Positions 22,681 through 36,379 of a DNA stretch of 64,000 nt are shown here, piece by piece. The notes under the pieces were generated by a model, which saw only the letters and a list, made by a program, of their open reading frames with translations, was not told where the DNA came from and did not search any database. Source of the stretch: Capra hircus (taxonomy: Eukaryota; Chordata; Mammalia; Artiodactyla; Bovidae); contig NC_030813.1 in the NCBI RefSeq assembly GCF_001704415.2, positions 16,820,001 through 16,884,000 on the forward strand. The letters are read 5' to 3'. Both the position numbers and the translations under genes were made by a program. Position 1 is the stretch's first letter. Each line of letters starts with the position of its first letter.

Positions 22681-23504
22681 TCCTCTATAACTTGAGTTCA
22701 AAACAAATATCACCACTAAAGATAGTTTATTATTGACAGGGGAAATATATGGGACTCAGGAATGAACAATAAGAGGAAAGACCATCAAAGGACAGCTGCA
22801 TTAAGAACCATTGAAGTAGAGGCATTTTGGTACATTTTCACCTGTGTGGTTTGCACAGAGCAATCAAAGCTGGACAAGCTAGAATTCCAGTGTCTTTGTT
22901 GAGCAGCTCCACACGCCTGAACACTCCGAACTTTTGTGTTCCAAGGCTGGCACTACACGATGTACTGTAATAGTAACAAAGACACAGAGATTAACACCAA
23001 GCTTAGGGTACTGAAACTTTCATGAAATAGTCTCTTCCTGTTAAAGTTAATAGTGCATAATTTTATTGACACTCAATAAAGGCTAACTCATAAACTCTTC
23101 TGCCATATAGCAGTTCAGTGCATGCTTGTATTCTCTTAAAGACGTTTGAATTTTATCTAAAAGCCAGCTAGCACTGAAGCTCAACAAGAAGTTAGTAAGT
23201 AACTCTAATGACATTTCCTCTGCAGAGGCCATGCCTCTCACTCACATGCACTTGAGCTATTTTCTGATACTAGCAATAGGTTCACAACAAACCAAGAAAA
23301 CACTCTTCTTCAAGATCCTTTGAGGCGACGGCTTGAATCTAAGGGATCTGCCAACCCATCCAAACCTAACTGGGTTCTTAGTTCAATATCACATGGGCTC
23401 TGTGACCAAACTCTACTCCATCAGTTCAGCTCAACAAATAGTCACAGAAGTTGCTATCAAGGTCTGTAAAAATAAGACACAAAGAGATTCTACAAGTACA
23501 GAGG
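22681..23504. other. Intergenic, no recognised feature
   Basis: I identify no repeat or coding signal in this stretch. Confidence 0.5.
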
Positions 23505-24020
23505 TAATAGTAATAGCTGTCATTTAATGAGTGTGCACTGCCTACCAGCATGCTAAGTCATCACAAACATTATCTCATTTATATCACCCTGGGATTTAGA
23601 TATGATTTTTTAAATTTTATTTATGTTTATTTTTGGCTGCGCTGGGTCTTAATTGCTTGACGTTTCATTCTGGGCTTTCTCTAGTTGTGGCAAACAGGGG
23701 CTACTCTCTAGGTGTGGTACTTACCTAGACTTGCTGCTGTGGCTTCTGCTGGAGAGCATAGGCTCTAGGGTGAGAGGGCCTCAGCAGTTGCAGCACAGGG
23801 GCTTAGTTCCTGGACCAGAGATAGAACCTGTGTCCCCTGCATTGACAAGAAGATTCTTAACACCTGGACCACCAGGGACCAACAATAGAAACTATTGGCC
23901 TCAGTTTACACGTTACAAAACTGAAAGAAATCTTGTGTGATCTCCTCCAAGCTCACACAGCTAGAAAATAGCAGCGCCAGAATCTGAAACGAAGCTGATT
24001 CTCCACACTCACCACGAGGC
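23505..24020 (+). repeat. MIR, split by a CHR SINE
   Basis: The left part has cacaaacattatctcattta. The right part (23881-24020) has tggcctcagtttacacgtta and aagctcacacagctagaaaa. Confidence 0.75.
23605..23880 (-). repeat. CHR-type SINE
   Basis: tttttggctgcgctgggtct through gacaagaagattcttaacac to accaccagggacc. Confidence 0.9.
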
Positions 24021-24794
24021 TAAAACTAATGGCCTTGCAGTCAATTTAAAGTTAGAGGTGTGTTCAGGGTATATAGTGTGGCACAAAGGGCCGTTTTGGC
24101 CAAACTCCCTTCATTTCTCACTCTGCAGGTCAAGAACACTGGAAAGGATTATGGCTGGATGCAAGGAAGGAAGCTACAAACCCTAAAAGACTCCAAATGC
24201 ATGCATGCTTCTAACAACTGGGAACTGGAAGGGTGATCATCCCCTCCTCTCTAAGACCAGAACCAGAATTAGGAATCACACTTCTTGCTACAAAGGTTTT
24301 CTGTCCTCCCATCACAGAATTCTGAGGGGTAACGGCTTCTTAAATAATCTCACCAATAGAGGGCAGACCCAGAATGCCCAGAAAACTGTACCTTTAAATG
24401 CCCTTGGACCCAGTTTCCTTAAAAGCTCACATATAATAAAGAGTTATAGCTGCCAGTCCTTCTGGTTATATTAGTGACCCCAAATTTATTTCATTTATTT
24501 GAAGTAAGGTCTTATTTTAAGAGAACAGTATCAAAAACAAACTTCATGTTTCTACAAGTTCCCAATCCCAATAATGCAAGGATTAGAACAAAACTTACAT
24601 ATACCATTAGCAGGCTTCCCCAGCAAACCCAAGGACAGATGTGTATTTGATAAAACTCAGAAATCTGAGGGCTAACTGGCAAAGATCAGTTGAAATAAAT
24701 AAGCTATAAACAAAATATTTGCCCTAGAAAGGCCCACCTACTTGAAAACTGGCAGAAAAAAACTGCCTTAGTGCTAGTAAATTCTTTTTTGGTT
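24021..24794. other. Intergenic, no recognised feature
   Basis: I identify no repeat or coding signal in this stretch. Confidence 0.5.
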
Positions 24795-24985
24795 TTATTT
24801 TAGTTATTATATATTTATTTCTGGCTTCACTGGGTCTCCATTGCTGCATGCAGGCTATTCTCCAGTTGCAGTGCTTGGGCTTCTCATGGGGTGACTTCTC
24901 TTGTTCTGGAGCATGGGCTCTGGAGCATGGGCTGGGTAGTTGTGACCTACACTACCTTAGTTGCCTCATGGTATGTAGGGTCATC
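24795..24985 (-). repeat. CHR-type SINE, 5'-truncated
   Basis: ttctggcttcactgggtctc through ggcttctcatggggtgactt. The tRNA head is missing or degenerate. Confidence 0.8.
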
Positions 24986-27770
24986 TCACTAATAAATCCT
25001 TGATTTTTTAAAATTAAATGAATTATCTGCTTTTTAAAACAATAACCAGAGGTGGTCCTAAGATGGTGGAGGAACAGGACAGGGAGACTACTTTCTCCCT
25101 CACAAATTCATCAAAAGAACATTTCAACGCTGAGTAAATTCCACAAAACAACTTCTGAAGGCTGGCGGAGGACATCAGGCACCCAGAAAAGCAGATCATT
25201 GTCTTCAAAAACAGGTAGGAAAAAATATAAAAGACGAAAAAAAAAAAAAAGAGATAAAAGAGGTAGGGAGGGAGCTCCGTCCTGGGAAGGGAGTCTTAAA
25301 AAGAGAGAAGTTTCCAAACACCAGGAAACACTCTCACTGCTGAGTCTGTGGCGAGCCTTGGAAGCACAGAGGGCAACATAACAGGGAAGAAAAATACATA
25401 AATAATTAAAGCCCACAGGGTACGAGCCCAACGGTAACTCCCCCAGCGGAGAAGCAGCGCAGATGCCTACATCCGCCACTAGCAAGCGGGGGCTGGGCAG
25501 GGAGGCGCAAGCTGCAGTGCTTTTTAAGGATTGGGCCCGAATGCCCCAGGTGGAACCAGAGTGAACTAACTTGGGCTAGTAAACCAGGCTGTGGGATAGC
25601 TACCACGCAAAAAGCTCTAACATAAGACACCACCAGGACCGCGCACAGAACAAAGGACAGAACAGAATTAGCCGGCTGCAGACCATCCCCCTCTGGTGAC
25701 AGGCAGCCAGAGCCAGAAGGGCTGGAAGGGGGCAATCGCAGCCCCAGAGAGACATTAACTGCCAAACTGCAAGCAGGCTTCTTCGCTAAGACTTCTTGGG
25801 GCTCTGGACAGTTAGCATCCGCCTAAGAAGGGGCGTCAGTTGTACACCCGGAAAACTGACCAGCAGGGACAGGAAAGGCGATAAGTCATAGCGACTATGC
25901 TCGCCAAACACCCAAGCTACTCGGACCTGGGAAGGGCACAAAACGCATGCCCAACCGAGTCTGTGCCTCTGGGGACTACCTGAGTGCCTGAACCTGAGCA
26001 GCTTAGACCTGGGAGGTGCATGTAGCCCAGGGCCGGCCTCAGATGGTTCCCAGCAGAGCAACCTAGAGCCTGAGTGGTGTGCCCCATGAGTGGGGGCAGG
26101 CCCAGTGTGGCTGAGACACTGCGAGCACACGCCAGTGTTATTTGTTTGCAGCGTCCCTCCCTCCCAACAGCACGACTGAACAAGTGAGCCTATAAAAAGT
26201 GTCTACCACCGCCCCCCTTGTGTCAGGGCGGAAATCAGACACTGAAGAGCCCAGCAAACAGAAGAAGCTAAAACAGAGGGAACCGCCTTGGAAGTAACAG
26301 GTGCAATAGATTAAAACCCTGTTGTTAGTACCAACTATATAGGAAGGGGCCTATAGATCTTGAGAAATATAAGCCAGACCAAGAAACTATCCGAAAATGA
26401 TCTGACCCCACACTGCCCACAACAACACCAGAGAAAGTCCCAGATATACCTTTACTATTTTTATGATCATTCTTTTTTTGTTTGTTTTTTCTTTTCTTCT
26501 TTTTTTTAACATTTTAAAATTTTTAAGCCCTCTATTTCTCCTTTAATTTTTATTTTTATAACCTACAATTAATTCTCAAAAAAAAAAAGAAACCCTATTT
26601 TTAAAGCAAATGCCATATATATTTTTTTGTGGCTGTTGTTGTTTTTTAATAATTCTTGTGACTTTTTTTTCTTTCTTCTTCTTTTCTTTAATATTGTATT
26701 TTTGAAGATCCAACCTCTACTCTAGATTTTTAATCTTTGCTTTTTGGTATTTGTTATCAATTTTGTACCTTTAAAAATGTAATCTTCAGTACCCATTTTT
26801 ACTTGAGAGTGAGATTACTGGCTTGACCGCTCTCTCTTCTTTTGGACTCTCATTTTTTCTCCACCAGGTTGCCTCTGTCTCCTCCCTCCCGCTTCTCTTC
26901 TCTAACCAACTCTGTGAATCTCTGTGTGTTCCAGATGCTGGAGAACACTTAGGGAACTGGTTACTGGCTGGATCTGTCTCTCTCCTTTTCATTTCCCTCT
27001 TATCCTCCTGGCCACCTCTGTCTCCTTCCTCCCTCTCCTCTTCCCTGTATAAATCCGTGAACATCTCTGAGTGGTCCAGACTGTGGAGCGCACATAAGGA
27101 AGTGATTACTGGCTAGCTTGCTCTCTCCTCTTTTGATTCCACCTCATCTCATTCCAGTCACCTCTAACTCCCCCCTCCCTCTTCTCTACTCCATGTAACT
27201 CAGTGAACCTCTCTGGGTGTCCCTCAATGTGGAGAAACTTTTCATCTCTAACCTAGATGTTTTATCATCGGTGCTGTATAGATGGAGAAGTCTTGAGGCT
27301 ACTGTAAAAATAAAACTGAAAACCAGAAGCAGGAGGCTTAAGTCCAAATCCTGAGAACATCAGAGAACTCCTGACTCCAGGGAATATTAATCGATAGGAG
27401 CTCATCAAACGCCTCCATACCTACACTGAAACCAAACACCACCCAAGGGCCAACAAGTTCCAGAGCAAGACATACCATGCAAATTCTCCAGCAACACAGG
27501 AACACACCCCTGAGATTCAATATACAGGCAGCTCAAAGTTACTCCAAAACCATTGTCATCTCATAACTCATTATTGGACACTTCATTGCACTCCAGAGAG
27601 AAGAAATCCAGCTCCAGCCACCAGAACTGTGACACAAGCTTCCCTAACCAAGAAACCTTGACAAGCCATTGATACAACCCCACCCACAGCGAGGAAACTC
27701 CATAATAAAGAGAACTCCACAAACTGCCAGAATACAGAAAGGCCACCCCAAAAGCAGCAATATAACCGAG

Positions 27771-28695
27771 ATGAAAAGACGGAGGAATACCCAGCAGGTA
27801 AAAGAACAGGATAAATGCCCACCAAACCAAACAAAAGAGGAAGAGATATGGAATCTACCTGATAAAGAATTCCGAATAATGATAGTGAAAATGATCCAAA
27901 ATCTTGAAATCAAAATGGAATCACGGATAAATAGCTTGGAGACAAGGATTGAGAAGATGCAAGGAAGGTTTAACAAGGACCTAGAAGAAATAAAAAAAGA
28001 GTCAATATATAATGAATAACGCAATAAATGAGATCAGAAATACTCTGGAGGCAACAAATAGTAGAATAATGTAGGCAGAAGATAGGATTAGTGAAATAGA
28101 AGATAGAATGGTAGAAATAAATGAATCAGAGAGGAAAAAAGAAACACAAATTGAAAGAAATGAGGACAAGCTTAGAGACCTCCAGGACAATATGAAGCGC
28201 TCCAACATTCGAATTATAGGAATCGCAGAAGAAGAAGACAAAAAGAAAGACCATGAGAAAATACTTGAGATAATAGTTGAAAACTTCTCTAAAATGGGGA
28301 AGGAAATAATCACCCAAGTCCAAGAAACCCAGAGAGTCCCAAACAGGATAAACCCAAGGTGAAACACTCCAAGACACATATTAATCTAATTAACAAAGAT
28401 CAAACACAAAGAACAAATATTAAAAGCAGCAAGGGAAAAACAACAAATAACACACAAGGGGATTCCCATAAGGATAACAGCTGATCTTTCAATAGAAACT
28501 CTTCAGGCCGAGAAGGAATGGCAAGACATACTTAAAGTGATGAAAGAAAATAACCTACAGCCCAGATTACTGTACCCAGCAAGGATCTCATTCAAATATG
28601 AAGGAGAAATCAAAAGCTTTACAGACAAGCAAAAGCTGAGAGAATTCAGCACCACCAAACCAGCTCTCCAACAAATATTAAAGGATATTCTCTAG
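27771..28695 (+). pseudogene. L1 ORF1 (RNA-binding protein), broken
   Basis: The reading frame opens at ATG 27771 (MKRRRNTQQ) and shows the expected coiled-coil region (EIKMESRINSLETRIEKMQG). It shifts frame near 27995-28012, resumes around 28108 with the RRM-like part (RSNIRIIGIAEEEDKKKDHE) and meets a TGA at 28360-28362 after RINPR. The family C-terminus (LQQILKDIL, stop at 28693-28695) is still visible. L1 ORF1p forms trimers that coat L1 RNA. This copy encodes only fragments. Confidence 0.9.
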
Positions 28696-28746
28696 ACAGG
28701 AAACACAAAAAGGGTGTATAAACCCAAACCCAAAACAATAAAGTAA

Positions 28747-31700
28747 ATGGCAATGGGATCATACTTATCAATAATTACCATAAACGTAAATGGGTTGAAT
28801 GCCCCAACCAAAAGACAAAGACTGCTGAATGGATACAAAAACAAGACCCCTATATATGTTGTCTACAAGAGACCCACCTCAAAACAAGGAACACATACAG
28901 ACTGAAAGTGAAGGGATGGAAAAAGATATTCCATGCAAATAGAGACCAAAAGAAAGCAGGAGTAGCAATACTCATATCAGATAAAATAGACTTTAAAACA
29001 AAGGCTGTGAAAAGAGACAAAGAAGGACACTACATAATGATCAAAAGATCAATCCAAGAAGAAGATATAACAATTATAAATATATATGCACCCAACATAG
29101 GAGCACCGCAATATGTAAGACAAATGCTAACAAGTATGAAAGGGAAAATTAACAATAACACAATAATAGTGGAAGATTTTAATACCCCACTCACACCTAT
29201 GGACAGATCAACTAAACAGAAAATTAACAAAGAAACACAAACTTTAAATGATACAATAGACCAGTTAGACCTAATTGATATCTATAGGACATTTCACCCC
29301 AAAACAATGAATTTCATCTTTTTCTCAAGTGCTCACGGAACCTTCTCCAGGATAGATCACATCCTGGGCCATAAATCTAGCCTTGATAAATTCAGAAAAA
29401 CTGAAATCATTCCAAGCATCTTTTCTGACCATAATGCAGTCAGATTAGATCTCAATTACAGGAGAAAAACTATTAAAAATTCCAACATATGGAAGCTGAA
29501 CAACATGCTTCTGAATAACCAACAAATCACAGAAGAAATCAAAAAAGAAATCAAAATATGCATAGAAACGAATGAAAATGAAAAGACAACAACCCCAAAC
29601 CTGTGGGGCACTATAAAAGCAGTGCTAAGGGGAAAGTTCATAGCAATACAGGCATACCTCAAGAAACAAGAAAAAAGTCAAATAAATAACCTAACTTTAT
29701 ACCTAAAGCAACTAGAAAAGGAAGAAATGAAGAACCCCAGGGTTAGTAGAAGGAAATAAATCTTAAAAAATTAGGGCAGAAATAAATGCAAAAGAAACAA
29801 AAGAGACCATAGCAAAAATCAACAAAGCCAAAAGCTGGTTCTTTGAAAGGATAAATAAAATTGACAAACCATTAGCCAGACTCATCAAGAAAAAAAGGGA
29901 GAAAAATAAAATCAATAAAATTAGAAATGAAAATGGAGAGATCACAACAGACAACACAGAAATACAAAGGATCATAAGAGACTACTATCAGCAATTATAT
30001 GCCAATAAAATGGACAACATGGAAGAAATGGACAAATTCTTAGAAAAGTACAACTTTCCAAAACTGAATCAGGAAGAAATAGAAAATCTTAACAGACCCA
30101 TCACAAGCACGGAAATTGAAACTGTAATCAGAAATCTTTCAGCAAACAAAAGCCCAGGTCCAGACGGCTTCACAGCTGAATTCTACCAAAAATTTAGAGA
30201 AGAGCTAACACCTATCCTACTCAAACTCGTCCAGAAAATTGCAGAGGAAGGGAAACTTCCAAACTCACTCTATGAGGCCACCATCACCCTAATACCAAAA
30301 CCTGACAAAGATGCCACAAAAAAGGAAAACTACAGGCCAATATCACTGATGAACATAGATGCAAAAATCCTTAACAATATTCTAGCAATCAGAATCCAAC
30401 AACACATTAAAAAGATCATACACCATGACCAAGTGGGCTTTATCCCAGGGATGCAAGGATTCTTCAATATCCACAAATCAATCAATGTAATTCAACACAT
30501 TAACAAATTGAAAAATAAAAGCCAAATGATTATCTCAAGAGATGCAGAGAAAGCCTTTGACAAAATTCAACATCCATTTATGATAAAAACTCTCCAGAAA
30601 GCAGGAATAGAAGGAACATACCTCAATATAATAAAAGCCATATGACAAACCCACAGCAAACATTACCCTCAATGGAGAAAAATTGAAAGCATTTCCCCTA
30701 AAGTCAGGAACAAGACAAGGGTGCCCACTTTCACTGCCACTATTCAACATAGTTCTGGAAGTTTTGGCCACAGCAATCAGAGAAGAAAAAGAAATAAAAG
30801 GAATCCAAGTTGGAAAATAAGAAGTAAAACTCTCACTGTTTCCAGATGACATGATCCTCTACATAGAAAACCCTCTACATAAAGACTCCACCAGAAATTA
30901 CTAGAGCTATTCAATGAATATAGTAAAATTGCAGGATATAAAATCAACACACAGAAATCCCTTGCATTCCTATACACTAGTAATGAGAAAGTAGAAAAAG
31001 AAATTAAGGAAACAATTCCATTCACCATTACAACGAAAAGAATAAAATACTTGGGAATATATCTACCTAAAGAAACTAAAGACCTATATATTGAAAACTA
31101 TAAAACACTGATGAAAGAAATCAAAGAGGACACTAATAGATGGAGAAATATACCATGTTCATGGATCGGAAGAATCAATATAGTGAAAATGAGTATACTA
31201 CCCAAAGCAATCTACAGATTCAATGCAATCCCTATCAAGCTACCGGCAGTATTTTTCACAGAGCTAGAACAAGTAATTTCACAATTTGTATGGAAATACA
31301 GAAAACCTTGAATAACCAAAGCAATCTTGAGAAAGAAGAGTGGAAATGGAGGAATCAACCTGCCTGACTTCAGGCTCTACTACAAAGCCACAGTCATCAA
31401 GACAGTAGGGTACCGGCACAAAGACAGAAATATAAATCAATGGAACAAAACAGAAAGCCCAGAGATAAATCCACACACCTATGGACACCTTATCTTTGAC
31501 AAAGGAGGCAAGAATACATAATGGATTAAAGACAATCTCTTTAACAAGTGGTGCTGGGAAAACTGGTCAACCACTTGTAAAAGAATGAAACTAGAACACT
31601 TTCTAACACTGTACACAAAAATAAACTCAAAATGGATTAAAGATCTAAACATAAGACCAGAAACTATAAAACTCCTAGAGGAGAACATAGGCAAAACACT

Positions 31701-32535
31701 CTCCAACATAAATCACAACAGGATCCTCTATGATCCACCTCCCAGAATACTGGAAATAAAAGCAAAAATAAACAAATGGGATCTAATTAAAATTAAAAGC
31801 TTCTGCACAACAAAGGAAACTATAAGCAAGGTGAAAAGACAGCCTTCAGAATGGGAGAAAATAATAGCAAATGAAGCAACTGACAAACAACTAATCTCAG
31901 AAATATACAAGCAACTTATGCAGCTCAATTCCAGAAAAATAAATGACCCAATTAAAAAATGGGCCAAAGAACTAAATAGACATTTCTCCAAAGAAGACAT
32001 ACGGATGGCTAACAAACACATGAAAAGATGCTCAACATCACTCATTATCAGAGAAATGCAAATCAAAACCACAATGAGGTACCACTTCACACCAGTCAGA
32101 ATGGCTGCGATCCAAAAATCTGCAAGCAATAAATGCTGGAGAGGGTGTGGAGAAAAGGGAGCCCTCTTACACTGTTGGTGGGAATGCAAACTAGTACAGC
32201 CACTATGGAGAACAGTGTGGAGATTCCTTTAAAAACTGGGAATAGAACTGCCTTATGACCCAGCAATCCTACTGCTAGGCATACACACCAAGGGAACCAG
32301 AATTGAAAGAGACACGTGTACCCCAATGTTCATCACAGCACTGTTTATAATAGCCAGGACATGGAAGTAACCTAGATGTCCATCAGCAGATGAATGGATA
32401 AGAAAGCTGTGGTACATATACACAATGGAGTATTACTCAGCCATTAAAAAGAATACATTTGAATCAGTTTTAATGAGGTGGATGAAACTGGAGCCGATTA
32501 TACAGAGTGAAGTAAGCCAGAAAGAGAAACACTAA
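28747..32535 (+). pseudogene. L1 ORF2 (endonuclease/reverse transcriptase), broken
   Basis: The start is at ATG 28747 (MAMGSYLSIITINVNGLNAP). A 1-bp loss near 28831 shifts the frame. The endonuclease continues at 28908-29759 with RIDHILGHKS and SDHNAV motifs, then a TAA. The reverse transcriptase part (30010-30645) has KSPGPDGFTAEFYQ, NYRPISLMN and DAEKAFDKIQH, then a small deletion creating TGA. The catalytic motif, normally FADD, reads FPDD at 30839-30850. Later frames (31051-31311, 31327-31521, 31585-32232) carry the distal domain and the cysteine-rich CWRGCGEKG segment, with further stops at 32231 and 32367. Confidence 0.92.
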
Positions 32536-32897
32536 TATAGTATACTAACACATATATATGGAATTTAGAAAGATGTTAATGATAACCTTGCATGTGAGAC
32601 AGCAAAAGAGACACAGATATATAGAACAGACTTTTGGACTCAGAGGGAGAGGGAGAGGGTGGGATGATTTGGGAGAATGGCATTGAAACCTGTATACTAT
32701 CATGTAAGAATTGAATCGCCAGTCTAGGTTCGATACAGGATATAGGATGCTTGGGGCTGGTGCACTGGGATGACCCAGAGAGATGATATAGGGAAGGTGG
32801 TGGGAGGAGGGTTCAGGATTGGGAACTCATGTACATCCGTGGCAGATTCATGTCAATAAAAAATAATAAAAATAATAAATAAATAAAATAATAACCA

Positions 32898-33298
32898 ATA
32901 ACCTTATCTTTTATAAAATTACCATGACTGACTTGATAGCCATTTCTAAAATTGTAATTAATATAAAACCATTTGATTGTTCAAAAAGTGAAAATTGTCT
33001 AGTAGCTGTCTTTCAATATTTCTCAAGCTACCTTCCCCAACCCCACACTTTATTCCAGTCAAAAACACTTGAGCACACAACACATACAAAGCTTCCAGAT
33101 ATGATGAGCAAAGGAAATTCCTGTCCTCAAGGTATATGCAATCTATACAGACACTATCAACCACTGGAAAGCCCTGGGCGCATACAATAAATTGAATAAG
33201 GGTAACACACACAAAAAAATGTTGTGGGGGAAATCAAGAGAAATATTAAATAGTTCTTGAACTCATGGTTCTTAAACAGAAGAAAGGTTCTTTCATAT
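32898..33298. other. Intergenic, no recognised feature
   Basis: I identify no repeat or coding signal between the L1 and the next BovB-derived fragment. Confidence 0.5.
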
Positions 33299-33500
33299 TC
33301 AGTTCAGTTCAGTTCAGTCACTCAGTTGTGTCCAACTCTTTGCGACCCCGTGGACTGCAGCACACCAGGCTTCCCTATCCTTCACCATCTCCTGGAGTTT
33401 GCTCAAACTCACGTCCATTGAGTTGGTGATGCCATCCAACCATCTCATCCTCTGTTATCCCCTTCTCCTCCTGCCTTCAATCTTTATGGTCATGATTTTC
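33299..33500 (-). repeat. BovB/ART2A-type 3'-end fragment
   Basis: ttcagttcagttcagtcact, then tggtgatgccatccaaccat and ccccttctcctcctgccttc are diagnostic of the BovB 3' end in reverse orientation. Confidence 0.88.
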
Positions 33501-35042
33501 AAGCCCTCAATCAGATTTTTCTTAGCACATGAAGACATTCTGACTGGAGAGGAACAGAGGCTCTGGCCCACTTGCAAATTAGTTTGTGTCTGTGTATGGA
33601 CCTTTTATATAAAAATCTTTCATATAAGGAAGTGTAGACAAACTCACATTACTGATGGACACTGTACAGGCAGAACAGAAGCCTGTCCTGGAGAAGACCA
33701 GAGTCCTGGGGCTTGTCCCTGAAACAAGGGGTGACTTTGGACAGTGGTGACCCTCAAGGTTAGAAGAATTTGAAATGGGGTTTCCCACCAAACATGGAGA
33801 CTGGTAGTCCTGCTCAGACTTACAAACATTCCAGTAAAGAGTGCAGCTAGATTGAGGAGAACGGCATGAACTTTCTCCCAAAACCTCCACTGATGACCAG
33901 CTGTGCTTCCTGAAGTGCAAATGAGAAAGCAGATCGAGGGTTCCAAAAAAGAACAGACGTTTGGAAGTAAAGAAATTTTCACTCATTTCAGAGCTTGAAA
34001 TCAACTATCTATAACATAATGCCTGAAAATAAATGCCTTTTACACTCTTCAAGGTTATCCAAATTTAAAACACATGGATAGTTTAATACCACATAATTAT
34101 CCTCCCCCCAAATCTCTATCTTCCTGCTTCAAATCATATACTGTGGCTAATAATCAGCAAAAATCAACTAACACGTATTTCACAAACTTTCCTGGATATA
34201 GAACCTTGCTCAGTGTGACCACCATTGCAAAAGGAAGGGAATTGGATGCCTAACAGCACCAGCATTATGACTCCAAGGAAAAACAAGCTCCAGATAAGCC
34301 TGGGTATTTATTACTATAAGCATTATTACCAACTTATTAGAAGATAATGTATTTTTCTAACATTTCCCAATTTAAAAATCATTTCACATTGATTTTATCA
34401 TCAGAATCTTATAGAATCTATAAAAACTAGTTGGGGAAAGTGAAATGGCCTGGCTGTAAGTCCCCCACAGGATAGGGGACTGAATCCCGCCCCAGGCAGG
34501 AGAAAGTACACAGGTCTGAGAAGATCTCTGGACTGCAGGTAATGAGGAGGGAGGCTCAGACCCATTTTATACAAAATGAAAACAGCGACATAGAGTAGGA
34601 CGGTACCTTTTCAGGGCTGGGGAATAAGACTAACCTCCAACTCTGAGCCTTTCCTGGCATTCCAGCACTACTAGATTTCATGACTTCCTGAGCCAGGAGT
34701 GGGAAAGAGTCTGGTTTAGGGCCCGAAATAATTTACTAAAGTATCCTAGCCATTAACCGCAAGACCCAACACTTGCAGAGCATTAACCACATCTCAGGAC
34801 TATACAGATATCTATTTCCTCTCCCTCCCTTCCAGCATCAGCTATCTTACTTTACCTGAGAAAACTGAAGAAGAGATCACATTTTGACCAAGATCACACA
34901 TCTAAGCTCAGAGCCAGGCCCTGAACTTAGGCCCTCTGCCCACCTAGTTATGCTTAGCCCAGGAGGGACCACCACAGCCAGGGCACTAAAGAGTGCCACT
35001 CCACAGTGATAGGGCCTAGAAAGTTGCTTGTAAAAACCCTTT
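33501..35042. other. Intergenic; one MIR, otherwise nothing recognised
   Basis: A diverged MIR lies at about 34770-34950 (atctaagctcagagccaggc). Open frames at 33579-34004 have no recognisable homology and look random. Confidence 0.5.
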
Positions 35043-35049
35043 ATTTAGA

Positions 35050-35350
35050 AGGCTTTCACAGGGCTCAGTGTTAAGAGTCCGCCTGCCATTGCAGGAGCCA
35101 CAGGTTCAATCCCTGGTCCAGGAAGACCCTACATACCGTGGAGCAACTAAGCCCAGGAACCCCAACGACGGAGCCCACACATCTCAGTCATGGAAACCTG
35201 AGAGCCCTAGAGCCCGTGCCCCACAAGAGAAGCCACCGCAATGAGAAGCCCTCACACTGCACGGAAAAGTAGCCCTGCTCACCACAACCAGAGAAAAGCC
35301 CACAGAGCAACCAAGGCTCAGCACACCCAGAAATAAATAACTAAATAAAG
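35050..35350 (+). repeat. CHR-type SINE with probable target-site duplication
   Basis: ggttcaatccctggtccagg, gagaagccaccgcaatgaga and an AATAAATAACTAAATAAAG tail. TTTAGAAGGCTTTCACA on the left and TTTAGAATGGCTTTCACA on the right look like the duplication. Confidence 0.88.
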
Positions 35351-35407
35351 TTTTAGAATGGCTTTCACAACCTTGGCACATGAATGTTGCAGGTTTGGCA
35401 ACAACTG

Positions 35408-35640
35408 GGCTTCCCAGGTGGTGCAGCGGATAAGAATCTGCGTGCCAATGCAGAGGACATGTATTCAATCCCTGGTCCAGGAAGATTCCACGTGCTGTGG
35501 AACAACCAAGCCCTTGTGCCACAACTACTGAAATCCGCATGCTCTAGAGTCTGCGACAAAGAGTAGCCCTCACCCTCTGCAACTAGAGAAAGCCCTTGAG
35601 CACCAGGGAAGACCCAGCACAGCCATAAGTAAATAAAATT
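35408..35640 (+). repeat. CHR-type SINE
   Basis: gggcttcccaggtggtgcag, ttcaatccctggtccaggaa and aagacccagcacagccataa, with an A-rich tail. Confidence 0.92.
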
Positions 35641-35702
35641 ATACTTAAAATAAAGGAATCTGATAACAATCAACCTAAAGCAATAATAGAAATCTACTTT
35701 TT

Positions 35703-35955
35703 AAAATATTTATTTGGCTTCGTCAGATCTTCGTCGCAGCACTTGGGATCTTAGCATTAGGCAGAATCTTTCTTTGGGGTACACAGACACTCTAGGTGTG
35801 TCACGTGGGCCCCAGAACACATAGGCTCAGTAATTGCACCGTGTGGGCATAGTTACTGTGCAACACGTGTGACCTTAGTTCCCCAATCAGGGATTGAACC
35901 ATGTCTCCTGCATTGCAAGGCAGATCCATAACCACTGGATCACCAGGGAAATCCC
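35703..35955 (-). repeat. CHR-type SINE, diverged
   Basis: Reverse orientation: ccaatcagggattgaaccat through aaccactggatcaccaggga. Confidence 0.88.
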
Positions 35956-36379
35956 AAAAGTAGGAATTTAAATGTGAGAAAGTCAAAGAGCATCAAAGGC
36001 AGAGCAGACCCTCCACAAGGAGAGCATGAGGCCTGGTGATTTAAATTACAAGGAGATTTTTTGAAGAGCAAAGAAAAACATAGCGTATATTTCTTAAAAC
36101 TGACTGCATTGTTCTTTTCCAAATAAAAATACTTCCGTATCAACAGCCTCTTAAACCCCTTAGCAACAGATCTTTATGAAGGATAAAGTGAGGAAAGAAA
36201 TGATTAAAGCTTCTACGAACTTTCATAATTGATGTGTGTGATCAGTTGATTCTCTTAGTTAATTCCTCCGGGAAAATTAGATGTCTGTAACATGGGAATT
36301 CTCAGGTCTTCCATTCCTACAAATTAAAGAGCAGAAGTCATTAATTAATGTCCTATCAAAACCAGACATCTTATATATA
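35956..36379. other. Intergenic, no recognised feature
   Basis: I identify no repeat or coding signal in this stretch. Confidence 0.5.

Larger units (their letters stand above)
25049..32884 (+). mobile_element. Near full-length bovine-type L1, inactive
   Basis: The 7.8-kb element has, in order, a 5' UTR (25049-27770), ORF1, a short spacer, ORF2, a 3' UTR and an AATAA-rich tail. AAAACAATAACCA (25036-25048) and AAAATAATAACCA (32885-32897) flank it and read as a slightly diverged target-site duplication, which suggests a single, essentially untruncated insertion. Both ORFs carry multiple frameshifts and stops, so it cannot mobilise. The 5' UTR has a T-rich stretch at 26460-26760 and GC-rich DNA at 25420-26240. 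The element accounts for most of the open frames between 25 and 33 kb on both strands. Confidence 0.95.

Noticed and set aside
25406..26183. Several frames of 88-124 residues on the minus strand
   Set aside because: They lie in the GC-rich 5' UTR of the L1 and have no homology I can recognise. An antisense L1 peptide cannot be excluded but nothing supports it.
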